Shown here: piece after piece, positions 9,499 to 17,700 of the stretch
Numbering within the stretch: position 1 is the first letter of the stretch
How the letters are laid out: each line of letters starts with the position of its first letter
DNA from: Stephanodiscus triporus
Lineage: Eukaryota; Bacillariophyta; Thalassiosirophyceae; Thalassiosirales; Thalassiosiraceae
DNA: 17,700 nucleotides
Direction: 5' to 3'
NCBI GenBank assembly: GCA_036939755.1
Contig: JALLAZ010000286.1
Span: forward strand, 1 to 17,700
Program-made: the position numbers and the translations under genes
Notes under the pieces: model-generated
The model's input: only the letters and a program-made list of their open reading frames with translations
What the model was told of the DNA's origin: nothing
Database searches by the model: none

Positions 9499-10223
9499 TT
9501 AGTAGGCTACTTGATCCCATTCTGCTAAAAAATCCAGCACATTTTGAGGCGCGTCCTTCACCAACCTCAACAGCGGACCGAATAATATCGGCTCGCGACA
9601 CTCCTCCCCATCGCGCCCATCGGCCTCGTCCGAATCGTTGCCCAAGGCGCCGCCCTTGGCCGCGTACCGTCGCAATTCTTCCCACGAGTAGGAACGCCAT
9701 CCGTGGCACTTGTCCGGCTCCAAGTTCCGCGGACGGGCGCGTGGGTCGGCGCATTTGCCCATCATGAATATCGTCACGTAGTGCTTCCCCCCCCCCCCGC
9801 CCCCCGCCGGGTCCATCATGATGTCGTTCGTTACGTGTCCGAAGCGCAAGTCGCGAACGACCAGGCCGGTCTCCTCCCTAGTCTCGCGCATCGCGCACTC
9901 CTCCCACGTTTCGTACATTTCGAGGTGACCGCCCGGCAACGCCAGCGTCCCGTCGCCGTGGGAATTTCGCCGCAGGCCCGCAAACACCTGCATTTTATTT
10001 TATTTTTCATCGCGCGAAAAAAATAATATGCACGATGGTAACAGTTGGAATTGGATGCCTCGGGGCGCGAACGACGAAACGAAAATGACGCAGATGGGGA
10101 AGGAAAGGAAAGGAAAGGAAAGAAAAAAAAGGCACGTCGCGATGCGCGCGCCCTCACCTTGCCAGGATGATAGGGATCAAGAATGAGAACCCCGACTCCG
10201 ACGCGAACGACCGCCGCCGACAT
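9499..10223 (-). CDS. NUDT15: NUDT15-like Nudix hydrolase
   Basis: Predicted to hydrolyse nucleoside di/triphosphates, probably oxidised or modified nucleotides, as in the NUDT15/plant NUDT1 family. Two exons are joined: 10223-10158 (22 codons) and 9987-9499. The 170-nt intron 9988-10157 starts with AAG|GTGAGG and ends with TGCAG; splicing gives 184 residues. The start ATG at 10223 is preceded by an in-frame TAG two codons upstream. The first exon gives the beta strand VRVGVGVLIL. The Nudix box GX5EX7REUXEEXGU is complete: G42, E48, R56-E57, E60-E61, G63-L64, preceded by LALPGGHLE. The family-typical HYVTIFMMG and LEPDKCHGW segments follow. A small glycine insert lies between ND-IMMDPA and KHYVT. 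The protein is about 20 residues longer than human NUDT15. It is divergent from VPS50 across about 500 bp. The exact substrate cannot be read from sequence. Confidence 0.93.
10102..10121. repeat. (GGAAA)4 intronic repeat
   Basis: Four exact GGAAA units followed by a poly-A run, inside the Nudix intron. On the sense (minus) strand this is a long pyrimidine tract (TTTCC units). Confidence 0.85.
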
Positions 10224-10725
10224 ATGTATCTACCGTGCGAAGCGGTCGGCTCCTTCGATCGATGGCGTTCGTTCCCACCACCACCACCACAACCACCACA
10301 CACCGCGTACGACCGCGGAATTCGGGAGGAGAGAGCGGATGATCGTGTGGAAAAAATCTTTTGCCCTCCGAAGACGAAATTCCTCTCCCGAATCCGTCCC
10401 AAAAACAAAAAAAAGAGATACATAAAAAAACAAGGAACAAAAACGGTGTGTCTGACCTGAACGCTTTGTATGATTCCCACATAGGACCGCGGTAGTTTCT
10501 AGAGTACAATACACTCTAAGTGAAAGTCGTACTATCTTCTAGAGTATCTTCTATCTTATCGCACCTTTTTTACATACACTCTCTCTGGTGTATCGTATGG
10601 TATGTAGTACGATACCTAATACACTCTACACACATATTATAAAGAGAGAAAAAATGACAATTTCAACGAACATTCTCCATCCTTGACGTACCATAGCTCC
10701 CTTCCTCCCATGAGGCGCGGAAGAC
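10224..10725. promoter_or_regulatory. Divergent NUDT15/VPS50 intergenic promoter region
   Basis: The two genes point away from each other across 502 bp, so both promoters should lie here. The VPS50-proximal half carries repeated words: TTCTAGAGTA at 10497-10506 and 10537-10546, and TACACTCT at 10510-10517, 10575-10582 and 10620-10627. It also has an 8-bp hairpin at 10590-10615. No clear TATA box or initiator could be assigned. Confidence 0.5.
10590..10615. repeat. 8-bp hairpin upstream of VPS50
   Basis: GTATCGTA (10590-10597) and TACGATAC (10608-10615) are exact reverse complements around a 10-nt loop. It lies between two TACACTCT copies, about 110 bp upstream of the VPS50 ATG, so it may be in the promoter or 5' UTR. 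Confidence 0.55.
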
Positions 10726-10742
10726 ATGCTCGTGGGGGGTAG
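10710..10742 (+). other. Short upstream ORF overlapping the VPS50 start
   Basis: An ATG at 10710 opens a 10-codon frame that ends with TAG at 10740-10742, overlapping the VPS50 ATG (10726) in another frame. If the transcript includes it, scanning ribosomes would meet it first and could reduce VPS50 initiation. Whether it lies in the mRNA is unknown. Confidence 0.3.
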
Positions 10743-11495
10743 TAGCGAAGGATTCCGCCAAGGGTCGTCGTCGTCGTCATCGTCGTCATCGTCTTCGCGG
10801 CAGCAGCAGCAGGACCGTCCCCGAACGTCGACGAGCGGGGGGGGGGATCGTGCCATCGTCGGCCCCCGCGATGATGACGATGATGATGGCGTCGTCGTCG
10901 TCGTCGCATCTCCGCGCCCCCCCCCCCCCGGACAACGACCGCCCATCCGACTCGGCGCCGTGATGATATCATCCCACGACAACGACTACTGCTACTACGA
11001 CGACGACGACGAAGCAGCCCCCGGAGGTAGAAGAAACAACGATGACCCACGGGGGTGGTGGTCCCCCAGACAACGCGGAAACGACGACGACGACGACGAC
11101 GAAAACGACGACTCGGGGACGTACGACGTCTGCGCGACCGTCGACGACTCCATGTTCGGCCTGCACGTCCTCCCCGACGACGAAGCCGACGGACGCCGCG
11201 TCGGCGGCGGCGGAGGCGGAGTCGGAACAGGGGGAGGAGGGGGAGGGGGAGGCGAAGGAGGCGCGAGAACGATCGCCCTCGACGACGAGTACGATTGGAT
11301 CCTTGACGGGTCCGACCGTTCCCCCTCCGACGGGGGGATGGGTGGAGGGGGGGGCGGCGAAGGTGGGGGGGTTGGATCGGACGATCGACGACGACGACGA
11401 CGGAGTAGTAGGAGGAGGAGGAGGCGGGCGTCGTTCGGCGATCCGGAACTCGATAGGATGCTCGGCCTACTGGAGATCGAGTTGGGCGCGTCGGT

Positions 11496-11542
<47 letters not shown>

Positions 11543-14500
11543 ACGTCGGCCTCGATGGCTCGAGACACGATACGAGCAAGGGGATGGTCATGGAGGATGG
11601 GGATGATGATGATGATGATGATGAGGCGATCGAGTTCGTCGCGGACTTCTCTCGCCTCGACTACGCCGCCGAAGAGAATTCCGAAAAAAACAACGACGGC
11701 GGACTATTCGAGGATGGTATCGTCTTCGGATGCGATGTGCACGACGCCGACGTCCCGTCATCGTACGAGTATGAATCGAACAATCGCGACGAGGATGAGG
11801 AGGAGGTGGAGGAGGAGGAGCAGGTGGTGGTGGCGAAAGAGGAAGGGGCCGAGGAGGAGGAGGAGGAGGAGGAGGGCGGGGACGACTTCGGGAGTTTTCA
11901 CGGATGCGGGCCGCCTCCGCCAGAATCGAACGTCGTCGTCGCGGCGCGCCGCCAGTTGGACAACGAGGGGCGCGACGAGAAAAAAGGCGACGACGACGAC
12001 GTCGCGGCGCACGCGCCGCATCGCGACTACGAGCCTCCGATATCGATCGCGCGCCTCGTCTCCGTCCTCGATGCGGAGATATCCGCGTCCGTCGAGGGGT
12101 GCCTCGAGTCGCCGGAGCCGCCTCCGCTTTCGTACGAAGACGACGAGGATCGCGTCGTCGCCTTCATCGCGAGGGGCGACGACGATTCGTCCTCGCACGA
12201 CGAGGGCGATTGTTCAATCCTGCTGCTGAACGCCCTCGGGGGGGAGGTCGATCCGACGCCGACGCCTCGATCTGCTACTACCTCGAAGGAATCACAGAAG
12301 GAGTACGCGCATCCGCTGCTCATGTCCGTCCTGCTGCTCGAGACGCTTCCCGTGCCGATGCCCTCCGGTTCGAGCGAGGACCCATCAGCGACTTTTACCC
12401 GGCGGGTTCAGAAATACCATGCCGAGTCGAAGGACGGGGAAGGCTTAAGAGCACCAAACGCGAATGTCGCAATTCAGGCGAAGGACGAACTGATCGAAAG
12501 AAAGTTATCGGACACGATCCACCGTGGATATTTTAGCGGCGCGGGGGACGACTGCTGCGATAGTGACTATTTCGACCCCATCGTCATGGAAGAAATCGCA
12601 AACGTTCCGTGGCCCTTCCACGTGATCGATCTCAACGAGTCGTTCTTGAATGAAGAGCTCGACCCAGATTCTGACGATAGCGTCGATTATCTAAATTTCG
12701 ATACGTACATATCCAATCGCCTCACCGAGCTCGATTCGGCGACGGATGTAATCATGACTTGCATACTATCGCGCGTCGGCCAGAAGGGAGACGCCATCAG
12801 CGACGGATTGGAGACGGTCTTCGCCGCCGAGATGGACGTTTCCATGGCCCTCCTTTACGCAAAATCGAGTAGAGACTTTCTTCTGCGCGCGAAGAACGGA
12901 TACTCGTTATCTAGCACACACGATGACCATCAGATCGGTCAACACGATGTGGTATCGGGCGCTCTGGATGTTGTACAATATGCCGATAGCAAGGATCGAT
13001 TGCGGTATTTGCTCGATACCGCCGATCAACTCCGCTCCATATGTGACCAGGAGGCGCAGTGGTGGAAGGACGCTGATTCGAGGATAATAGCCCCACACAG
13101 ATTTCAGAAGCTAATTGGCGATACAAGGAGGTTGAAAGATATGGTACAGGGGGAGGAACTTCTCAACCGCGCCATCAGTCTAGTTACCATGAAAGATCGA
13201 CTCAATAGTCTACCGGACTTATTGCATGAGCGTGTTGAAGACTCACTTGCCGATCTTTTTGCGCGGGTACTCCGTTCTGGCGACAATTTTGATGAATATC
13301 TCCTTGAATTTGAGTCTCTCGTGAACGCATGGCTTTCTTGTTTCCAAATGAAGACAGGCAATGATGCATACACACAACAATGTCAGTTAAGCGTCATTGA
13401 AGTTGCATGGTCTGGATGCATCCTCAAAATACTTTGTTTCGAAGCAAGCAAGGCAGTTGCCTTTTCCATGATTGACTCTCGTTACGAAGAAAGAACGAAA
13501 TTACTAGATGAAGTTGATCGTGGCGAGATCAAGCAAATTCAGGAGCTAGTGAGTCAAATGAAAGATGAGTCGGGTCTTGAATCATTGTCTCATAGGCTAC
13601 TTAAAGCGCGGCTTGATGGAGGTCATCACAACAGTGCACTATCTGTGACTTTTTTTCATCTTTCTTCAAGATTGGTGGAAGTAATGAATCTCTATGGTGT
13701 GACTCTTCAGTGGCTCCTGGCGTTAGTTCATAAAATGGAAGCAGCTCATGAGCTCATTGTAGGCATGCCAGACCTTGCCTGTCCATCAGAATGTGCGCCC
13801 ATGGAATATGAATTGAGTAACTCTACGGTTTCCTCGATGTCCTTGGATAAACAATCTTCTTCTTCCTCAGATGAAGAAACAAAAGAAACAGCGCAAATAG
13901 ACCAACCCTTGTCAACTCCTGTCCCTGAAAACGTTGTTTTTGGGAGGCATCCCGTATGCTCAACATTGGATCAGTATACAGCACTACACAATAGTGTGAA
14001 AGTCAAACACATTCGCCGCGCACTTTGGAAGAAATGTGAAGCGTCTTTGATACATCTGATTGAGCTTTTCATGTCTGGAGATAGCACAGATTTCGCTATT
14101 GGAAACTTACGTTCGACTCATGATGTACTGCTGCAATTTACCTCATTTTCGTCATACTTCCTTAGCGATGACGAGGAAAGTGGACATGAGCAGTGCAGCG
14201 CACTCGAGGCTGAGCTTTCAAAACTTTATCAACGGCATTTGCGCTCTGTCCACTTAGAGGCTATGAAAACCCTTGGCACATTATTGGAGCATGAGGCCTG
14301 GCAGTTGGCACCACTAGAACTGCCTGGCAGAGATATTGGAGTTGAGGCGAACGGGAATAATTGGACCAAAGAAGCAGTAGTACAAACTGTGTATCAGGTA
14401 AGTCGTGAGAAGTTATTGTTTTCATATGCAGGCGGAGGCTGTTCAATTCTCAGTCACGATTACTCTGTTTATGTCCAGGCTGTTGAAGAACTCGTTCGGA

Positions 14501-16114
14501 GCTCAGCACCTGACATGAAGCAATCTGAAAATCACATACTCATAACAAAACGAGCCGAGGATCACGGTTATCGATATTGCGGCTCTTTTGGCCAATATTT
14601 AGATAGATTGGCTGTCACTCACGTTTCTGCACCGAAACAGGATGCATCACAGCGACGAAGGGCTTATGGAGTAACATCAAAGGATTTTATTTCCACCATT
14701 CTGCAGTTTGTCGAGATAAAGCCCTGTGGAGTACGGACATTCTCGATTTTAACGCAAAGTTCTTCCAATGGTCTCTTGAGATGGACTTCTCGTTTATTAG
14801 CTATTGGCCAGGCCTTGCCTTTAGTCGCGAAAGATGCATCAGCTACCGTGATAACGCTGTTTGATCTTTACATACTAACTGTGTTTAGGTTCTGTGCAAG
14901 GAGCAAATTGAACGAAGATGTACTGATCGGATTTGGTAGAGGTGTTGCTTCATGCTCAACATCGTTATCCTCCGTGTCCTTAACAATAGAGGCCGATGCC
15001 GTGGCGCCACTGCCTCGAGAGGGTGGGGACTTCGTGCGAACACAAGAATTTATAAATTGCAGCCGCGAAAGACTTGTTAATTTTGTCAACTTTGACAAAT
15101 TTCAAGCATCCAGTAGTGACATGTGCCCAGCATCTCCTCGATCTAAGAATGCAGTGTCCGATTTTGCAAGGAGATTGGAGAAGCAGGCAGCTGCTGCATG
15201 TAGCTGTTTTTTCGTCGCCATACTTGTTGATGTCGCGAGCGTAATCTTTAGTGACAGCCATGATCCGCCATCAAAGAAGCAGCCACTTTGGGCGGACTTG
15301 AAGGGTTTGGCAACATCAATAGAGAAAGATGACGACATAAGTGGCTTGTTGAAGAATGAGTATTCTTTAGAAACTTACGCAATATCTCTCGTTGCAATTG
15401 TGCCCAGATTGGTCACGCAAGCAACTCGGTACGCCACCGTGAATTCAATATCTGGCAAGGAGCTTATATTTCAGATAATATGTAACGGTCGAGTTTGGGA
15501 GAATCACAGTATGCAGGAGCAATCAAATTCGTACGTCGATGATCTGTGCGAAAGATCTGCGCTCATATGGGGATGCATGTCATCTTCCACGAGGCTGCCG
15601 CAGTCTGCACTTCAGTTCACTTGGAATGAGCTCACCCGGTCTGCCTTCATGGTGTTATTGGAGGGATTTTCGAAAGTTTGCAATTGTTCCACGGAAGGCA
15701 GATCGTTGATGAGCATGGACTTGGCCACTCTGAGTCATGGATTTATTCCAGAGACTGTGCAGGCCGAAGTTGAAGACGACTACCCCAACATTAGACCCCC
15801 ACCACAGGCTTATCGGGAAGAGATGATGCGATATGTGGACAAGATCATAAAAGTGTTTTATTTTTCCAATGAAGTGAGAGTTGTAATTGTTTTTCCCTTG
15901 CTTTTTTTTCTCCACCGACCGAGATCTCACACTGTTATTCCTTTCTTTATATCAGGAAATAATAAACTGGATAAAAGACAACTCGGGAGATTACCACATG
16001 GACCACTGTCTGTCGTTGGTAACCGCAAAAGCCGCTGGAGCTAAAGACAAGGCTTTTATGGCGGATGGCAAAAAGACAGTTGCTGCCATTTATGATGATA
16101 GACTAAACAGATAA
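10726..16114 (+). CDS. VPS50: VPS50/syndetin, EARP tethering-complex subunit
   Basis: Predicted subunit of the EARP complex (with VPS51, VPS52, VPS53), which tethers vesicles in endocytic recycling. Exon 10726-15873 joins 15956-16114 across the 82-nt intron 15874-15955 (GAA|GTGAGA to TATCAG). Splicing gives 1,768 residues and restores the C-terminal FYFSNEEIINWIKDNSG stretch followed by LSLVTAKAAG, matching the conserved end of syndetin. The C-terminal signature LLEGFSKVCNCSTEGRSLM starts near residue 1643. The conserved body starts near residue 627 (VPWPFHVIDLNE), with helical coiled-coil-like sequence after it and a LFDLYILTVF segment later. The ATG at 10726 is the first in frame after a TGA at 10711-10713. 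Residues 1 to about 600 are Ser/Asp/Glu/Gly/Arg low-complexity sequence, making the protein nearly twice the usual animal length. A second, stop-free intron is possible at 14398-14478. The start and extension are less certain than the family call. Confidence 0.88.
11497..11541 (+). repeat. (TCG)15 microsatellite coding poly-Ser
   Basis: Fifteen uninterrupted TCG codons in the VPS50 N-terminal extension give a pure serine run. Such pure codon repeats are prone to length change by replication slippage. Confidence 0.9.
11602..11622 (+). repeat. (GAT)7 microsatellite coding poly-Asp
   Basis: Seven exact GAT codons in the VPS50 extension encode an aspartate run. Neighbouring acidic runs (around 11795-11875) use mainly GAG/GAA instead. 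Confidence 0.85.
14398..14478 (+). other. Candidate stop-free 81-nt intron in VPS50
   Basis: The donor CAG|GTAAGT at 14395-14403 is a perfect consensus and TTTATGTCCAG at 14468-14478 is a good pyrimidine-rich acceptor. The interval is 81 nt, close to the other introns here (82 and 85 nt), contains no in-frame stop and is a multiple of three. Removal would delete 27 residues, VSREKLLF to SVYVQ, joining TVYQ to AVEELV. It could therefore be an ordinary intron hidden in the open frame, an optional one, or coding sequence. Confidence 0.5.
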
Positions 16115-16392
16115 TGAAGCGAGATATATTATTTTTTAAACCTAACCTTCTTTCCCTTCTTCATTGACCTGCTCTTGTGTCACTCTGCAGAGAAACATGT
16201 TCTCACATCGATAAGAACTAAAAATGCAGCCACCAAGTCTCTACAGTATTGGCTTTCTTTGTAACGTAAGAGTACTGAGTTAGTAGGGCGAACAACCAAA
16301 CTTTTATCAAATTTTTACACACCATTATACACTACGATATTGCAAAAGTCCCATCGTTCGTGTCATCTCATCGAGGTGCCAACATACATGTG
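16115..16392. other. Convergent 3' intergenic region
   Basis: The VPS50 stop (16112-16114) and the epimerase stop (16393-16395) face each other across 278 bp of AT-rich sequence. It should hold both 3' UTRs and polyadenylation sites. I could not assign a specific signal and see no further gene. Confidence 0.6.
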
Positions 16393-17641
16393 CTACTTGG
16401 TGCTGCGGTGTAGTGGCATCATTTCAACAGAGACAACCCTACTGAGACAAGGTCTAACTATATCCGTATTCTGGTTCACAACATTCCCAGGATATATTGC
16501 CGGCACACTGACTCTATCGTCCCTTACACTGTCAACGCCATTCCGTTCGCAGTACCACTCCACAGTCCTTCGTATGCCCTCGTCGAACGACACAGTGGCA
16601 TCGTATCCCAACAGGGCCCTGGCCTTCTCAACGCTCGCGCACGTGTACGGGACGTCCCCCGCCTGGTCNGGCATCGTATCCCAACAGGGCCCTGGCCTTC
16701 TCAACGCTCGCGCACGTGTACGGGACGTCCCCCGCCTGGTCGGGCAGCTGTCGCACCTTGGCCGTCATGCCCGTGTGCTTCTCCACGATGCCTATGAACT
16801 CGTTCAGGCTCGTGCCGTCCCCCTTACCGAGGTTGAACACCTGATACGGGTACGGCCTGTCGATGCTGCGGACGACGCCGTCCACGATGTCGGATATGTA
16901 GGTGTAATCCCGACTGCTGCTACCATCGCCAAACTTCTGTATCTCCACGCCGCGGCTGACCTTGTCGACGAATTGGTACGGCGCCATGTCCGGCCTGCCC
17001 CGGGGGCCGTACACGGTGAAGAAACGCAGCGCCGACACGTTCAGCTTGTACAGGTGATGGTAGGTGTAAGCGAGGAGCTCGCACGCCTTCTTCGTCGCGG
17101 CGTAGGGGCTCACCGGATTGTCCACGTTCTCGTCCTCAGAGAAGTAGGTGGACTTGCTCCCGCCATATACGCTGCTCGAGCTGGCGAAGACGAAGTTATC
17201 GATCTTGAACTTGGCGGAGAGCTCCATAAGCAGCGTCGTGCCTACGACGTTCGACTGGATGTAAATGAAGGGATCGTCGATGGACGGACGAACTCCCGCG
17301 CGTGCGGCCATGTGGCACACCCACCGCGGACGCTCGTTCTCGAATATGGAATGCATCAACGGCATGTCGCAGATGTTGCCGCGGTAAATCACGAGCCGAC
17401 CCTCCTCGGGGTACAACTCCTTCAGACGATTCAGGTTGGACTCCTTCATCGTCACGTCGTAGTAGTCGTTCATCTCGTCAACGATCACGACGTCGTCGCC
17501 ACGCGCGAGCAGGGCCTCGGCGACCGACGAGCCCACGAATCCCGCGCCGCCGGTTACCAGGACCTTCTTGTGTCCAACGTGAGGGGCGACGACGAGGTCT
17601 TCGTATTTGGACGATGCGGCATCGGAGGAGCAGACGGACAT
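16393..17641 (-). CDS. GAE: UDP-glucuronate 4-epimerase (reading frame broken by assembly artefact)
   Basis: Interconverts UDP-glucuronate and UDP-galacturonate, supplying galacturonate for cell-wall and secreted polysaccharides. It is an extended short-chain dehydrogenase. From the ATG at 17641, KKVLVTGGAGFVG holds the NAD-binding GxxGxxG (G31, G34, G37). HMAARAGVRPSIDDP spans about 110-124, the serine run ASSSSVYG is at 153-160, and the catalytic YxxxK is Y180/K184. LRFFTVYGPRGRPDMAP and SSRDYTYISDIV follow. The frame breaks at the N at 16669, where 72 bp is duplicated; without the extra 73 positions it runs unbroken to the TAG at 16393-16395, 391 residues. The frame upstream of 17641 is open to the window edge, so the true start may lie outside. 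The last 40 residues, after WYCERN, are not family-typical. Confidence 0.94.
16597..16741. repeat. 72-bp exact duplication around a single N
   Basis: Bases 16597-16668 and 16670-16741 are identical and separated only by an undetermined base at 16669. Both copies code for the same part of the epimerase (PDQAGDVPYTCASVEKARAL region). This is the pattern left when two contig ends that overlap are joined through a placeholder gap. Confidence 0.92.
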
Positions 17642-17700
17642 GCCGTCCGTGGAGTCTTCGCTGAACTGTGAGCACGACCGATCTGACGATGATTCGGATG

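Noticed and set aside
11042..12229. Long plus-strand shifted frame (395 codons) and several antisense frames within the VPS50 5' region
   Set aside because: Poly-Arg/Thr/Ser sequence explained by stop-free CGA/TCG repeats; only the main frame continues into the conserved VPS50 body.
14398..14431. 34-nt micro-intron CAG|GTAAGT to ATATGCAG in VPS50
   Set aside because: Too short for normal splicing and not a multiple of three, so it would break the frame; the later acceptor at 14478 is the better partner.
14873..14888. TACTAAC followed by TTTAG, like a branch point and acceptor
   Set aside because: It lies in LFDLYILTVF, which resembles a conserved VPS50 segment and reads through in frame; no matching donor was found, so it is treated as coding coincidence.
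2444..16114. GBF1 and VPS50 as a functional membrane-traffic gene cluster
   Set aside because: They lie on opposite strands, separated by two unrelated genes and about 4 kb; shared theme is most simply coincidence.
1..17700. Search for tRNA or rRNA genes, CRISPR arrays, prokaryotic operons, or a defence/biosynthetic cluster
   Set aside because: No B-box-like tRNA sequence, no regularly spaced repeats, and the recognised genes are housekeeping eukaryotic ones with separate promoters and introns.

Overview
The window looks like nuclear DNA of a stramenopile alga, most probably a diatom. Four genes belong to recognisable eukaryotic families. Three of them have short GT-AG spliceosomal introns (82 to 170 nt) whose removal restores conserved protein motifs. 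Several proteins carry long Ser/Asp/Gly/Thr low-complexity tracts built from CGA/TCG-type triplets, which is common in centric diatoms. The diatom assignment is an inference from protein style and intron size; no species can be named.

Layout. 1-2443: AT-rich, gene-poor DNA with a 29-bp palindrome, several hairpins, a ~380-bp MITE-like element (848-1230) and two faint degenerate coding remnants. 2444-6899 (-): large Arf guanine-nucleotide exchange factor of the GBF1/GNOM class, with at least three exons. 7339-8679 (-): GC-rich, low-complexity predicted two-helix membrane protein of unknown function. 8680-9498: AT-rich spacer. 9499-10223 (-): two-exon NUDT15-like Nudix hydrolase. 10224-10725: divergent promoter region with repeated short motifs. 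10726-16114 (+): VPS50/syndetin with an unusual ~600-residue low-complexity N-terminal extension, one confirmed 3' intron and one candidate stop-free intron. 16393-17641 or beyond (-): UDP-glucuronate 4-epimerase, interrupted by an apparent assembly artefact (a 72-bp duplication around a single N).

How the genes relate. GBF1 (Arf activation at the Golgi) and VPS50 (EARP tethering complex in endosomal recycling) both act in membrane traffic. The epimerase makes UDP-galacturonate for polysaccharides and the Nudix enzyme cleans nucleotide pools. They are separate transcription units, so this is ordinary eukaryotic gene order and not a functional cassette. Base composition is a mosaic: the membrane-protein gene, the Nudix gene, the 5' half of VPS50 and the epimerase are GC-rich, while GBF1, the 3' half of VPS50 and the left flank are much more AT-rich. 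The switch within VPS50 falls near 13.1-13.2 kb.

I found no convincing new multi-gene system. The most useful second-look items are the assembly break in the epimerase, the missing DCB region of GBF1, the VPS50 extension and candidate intron, and the MITE-like element.
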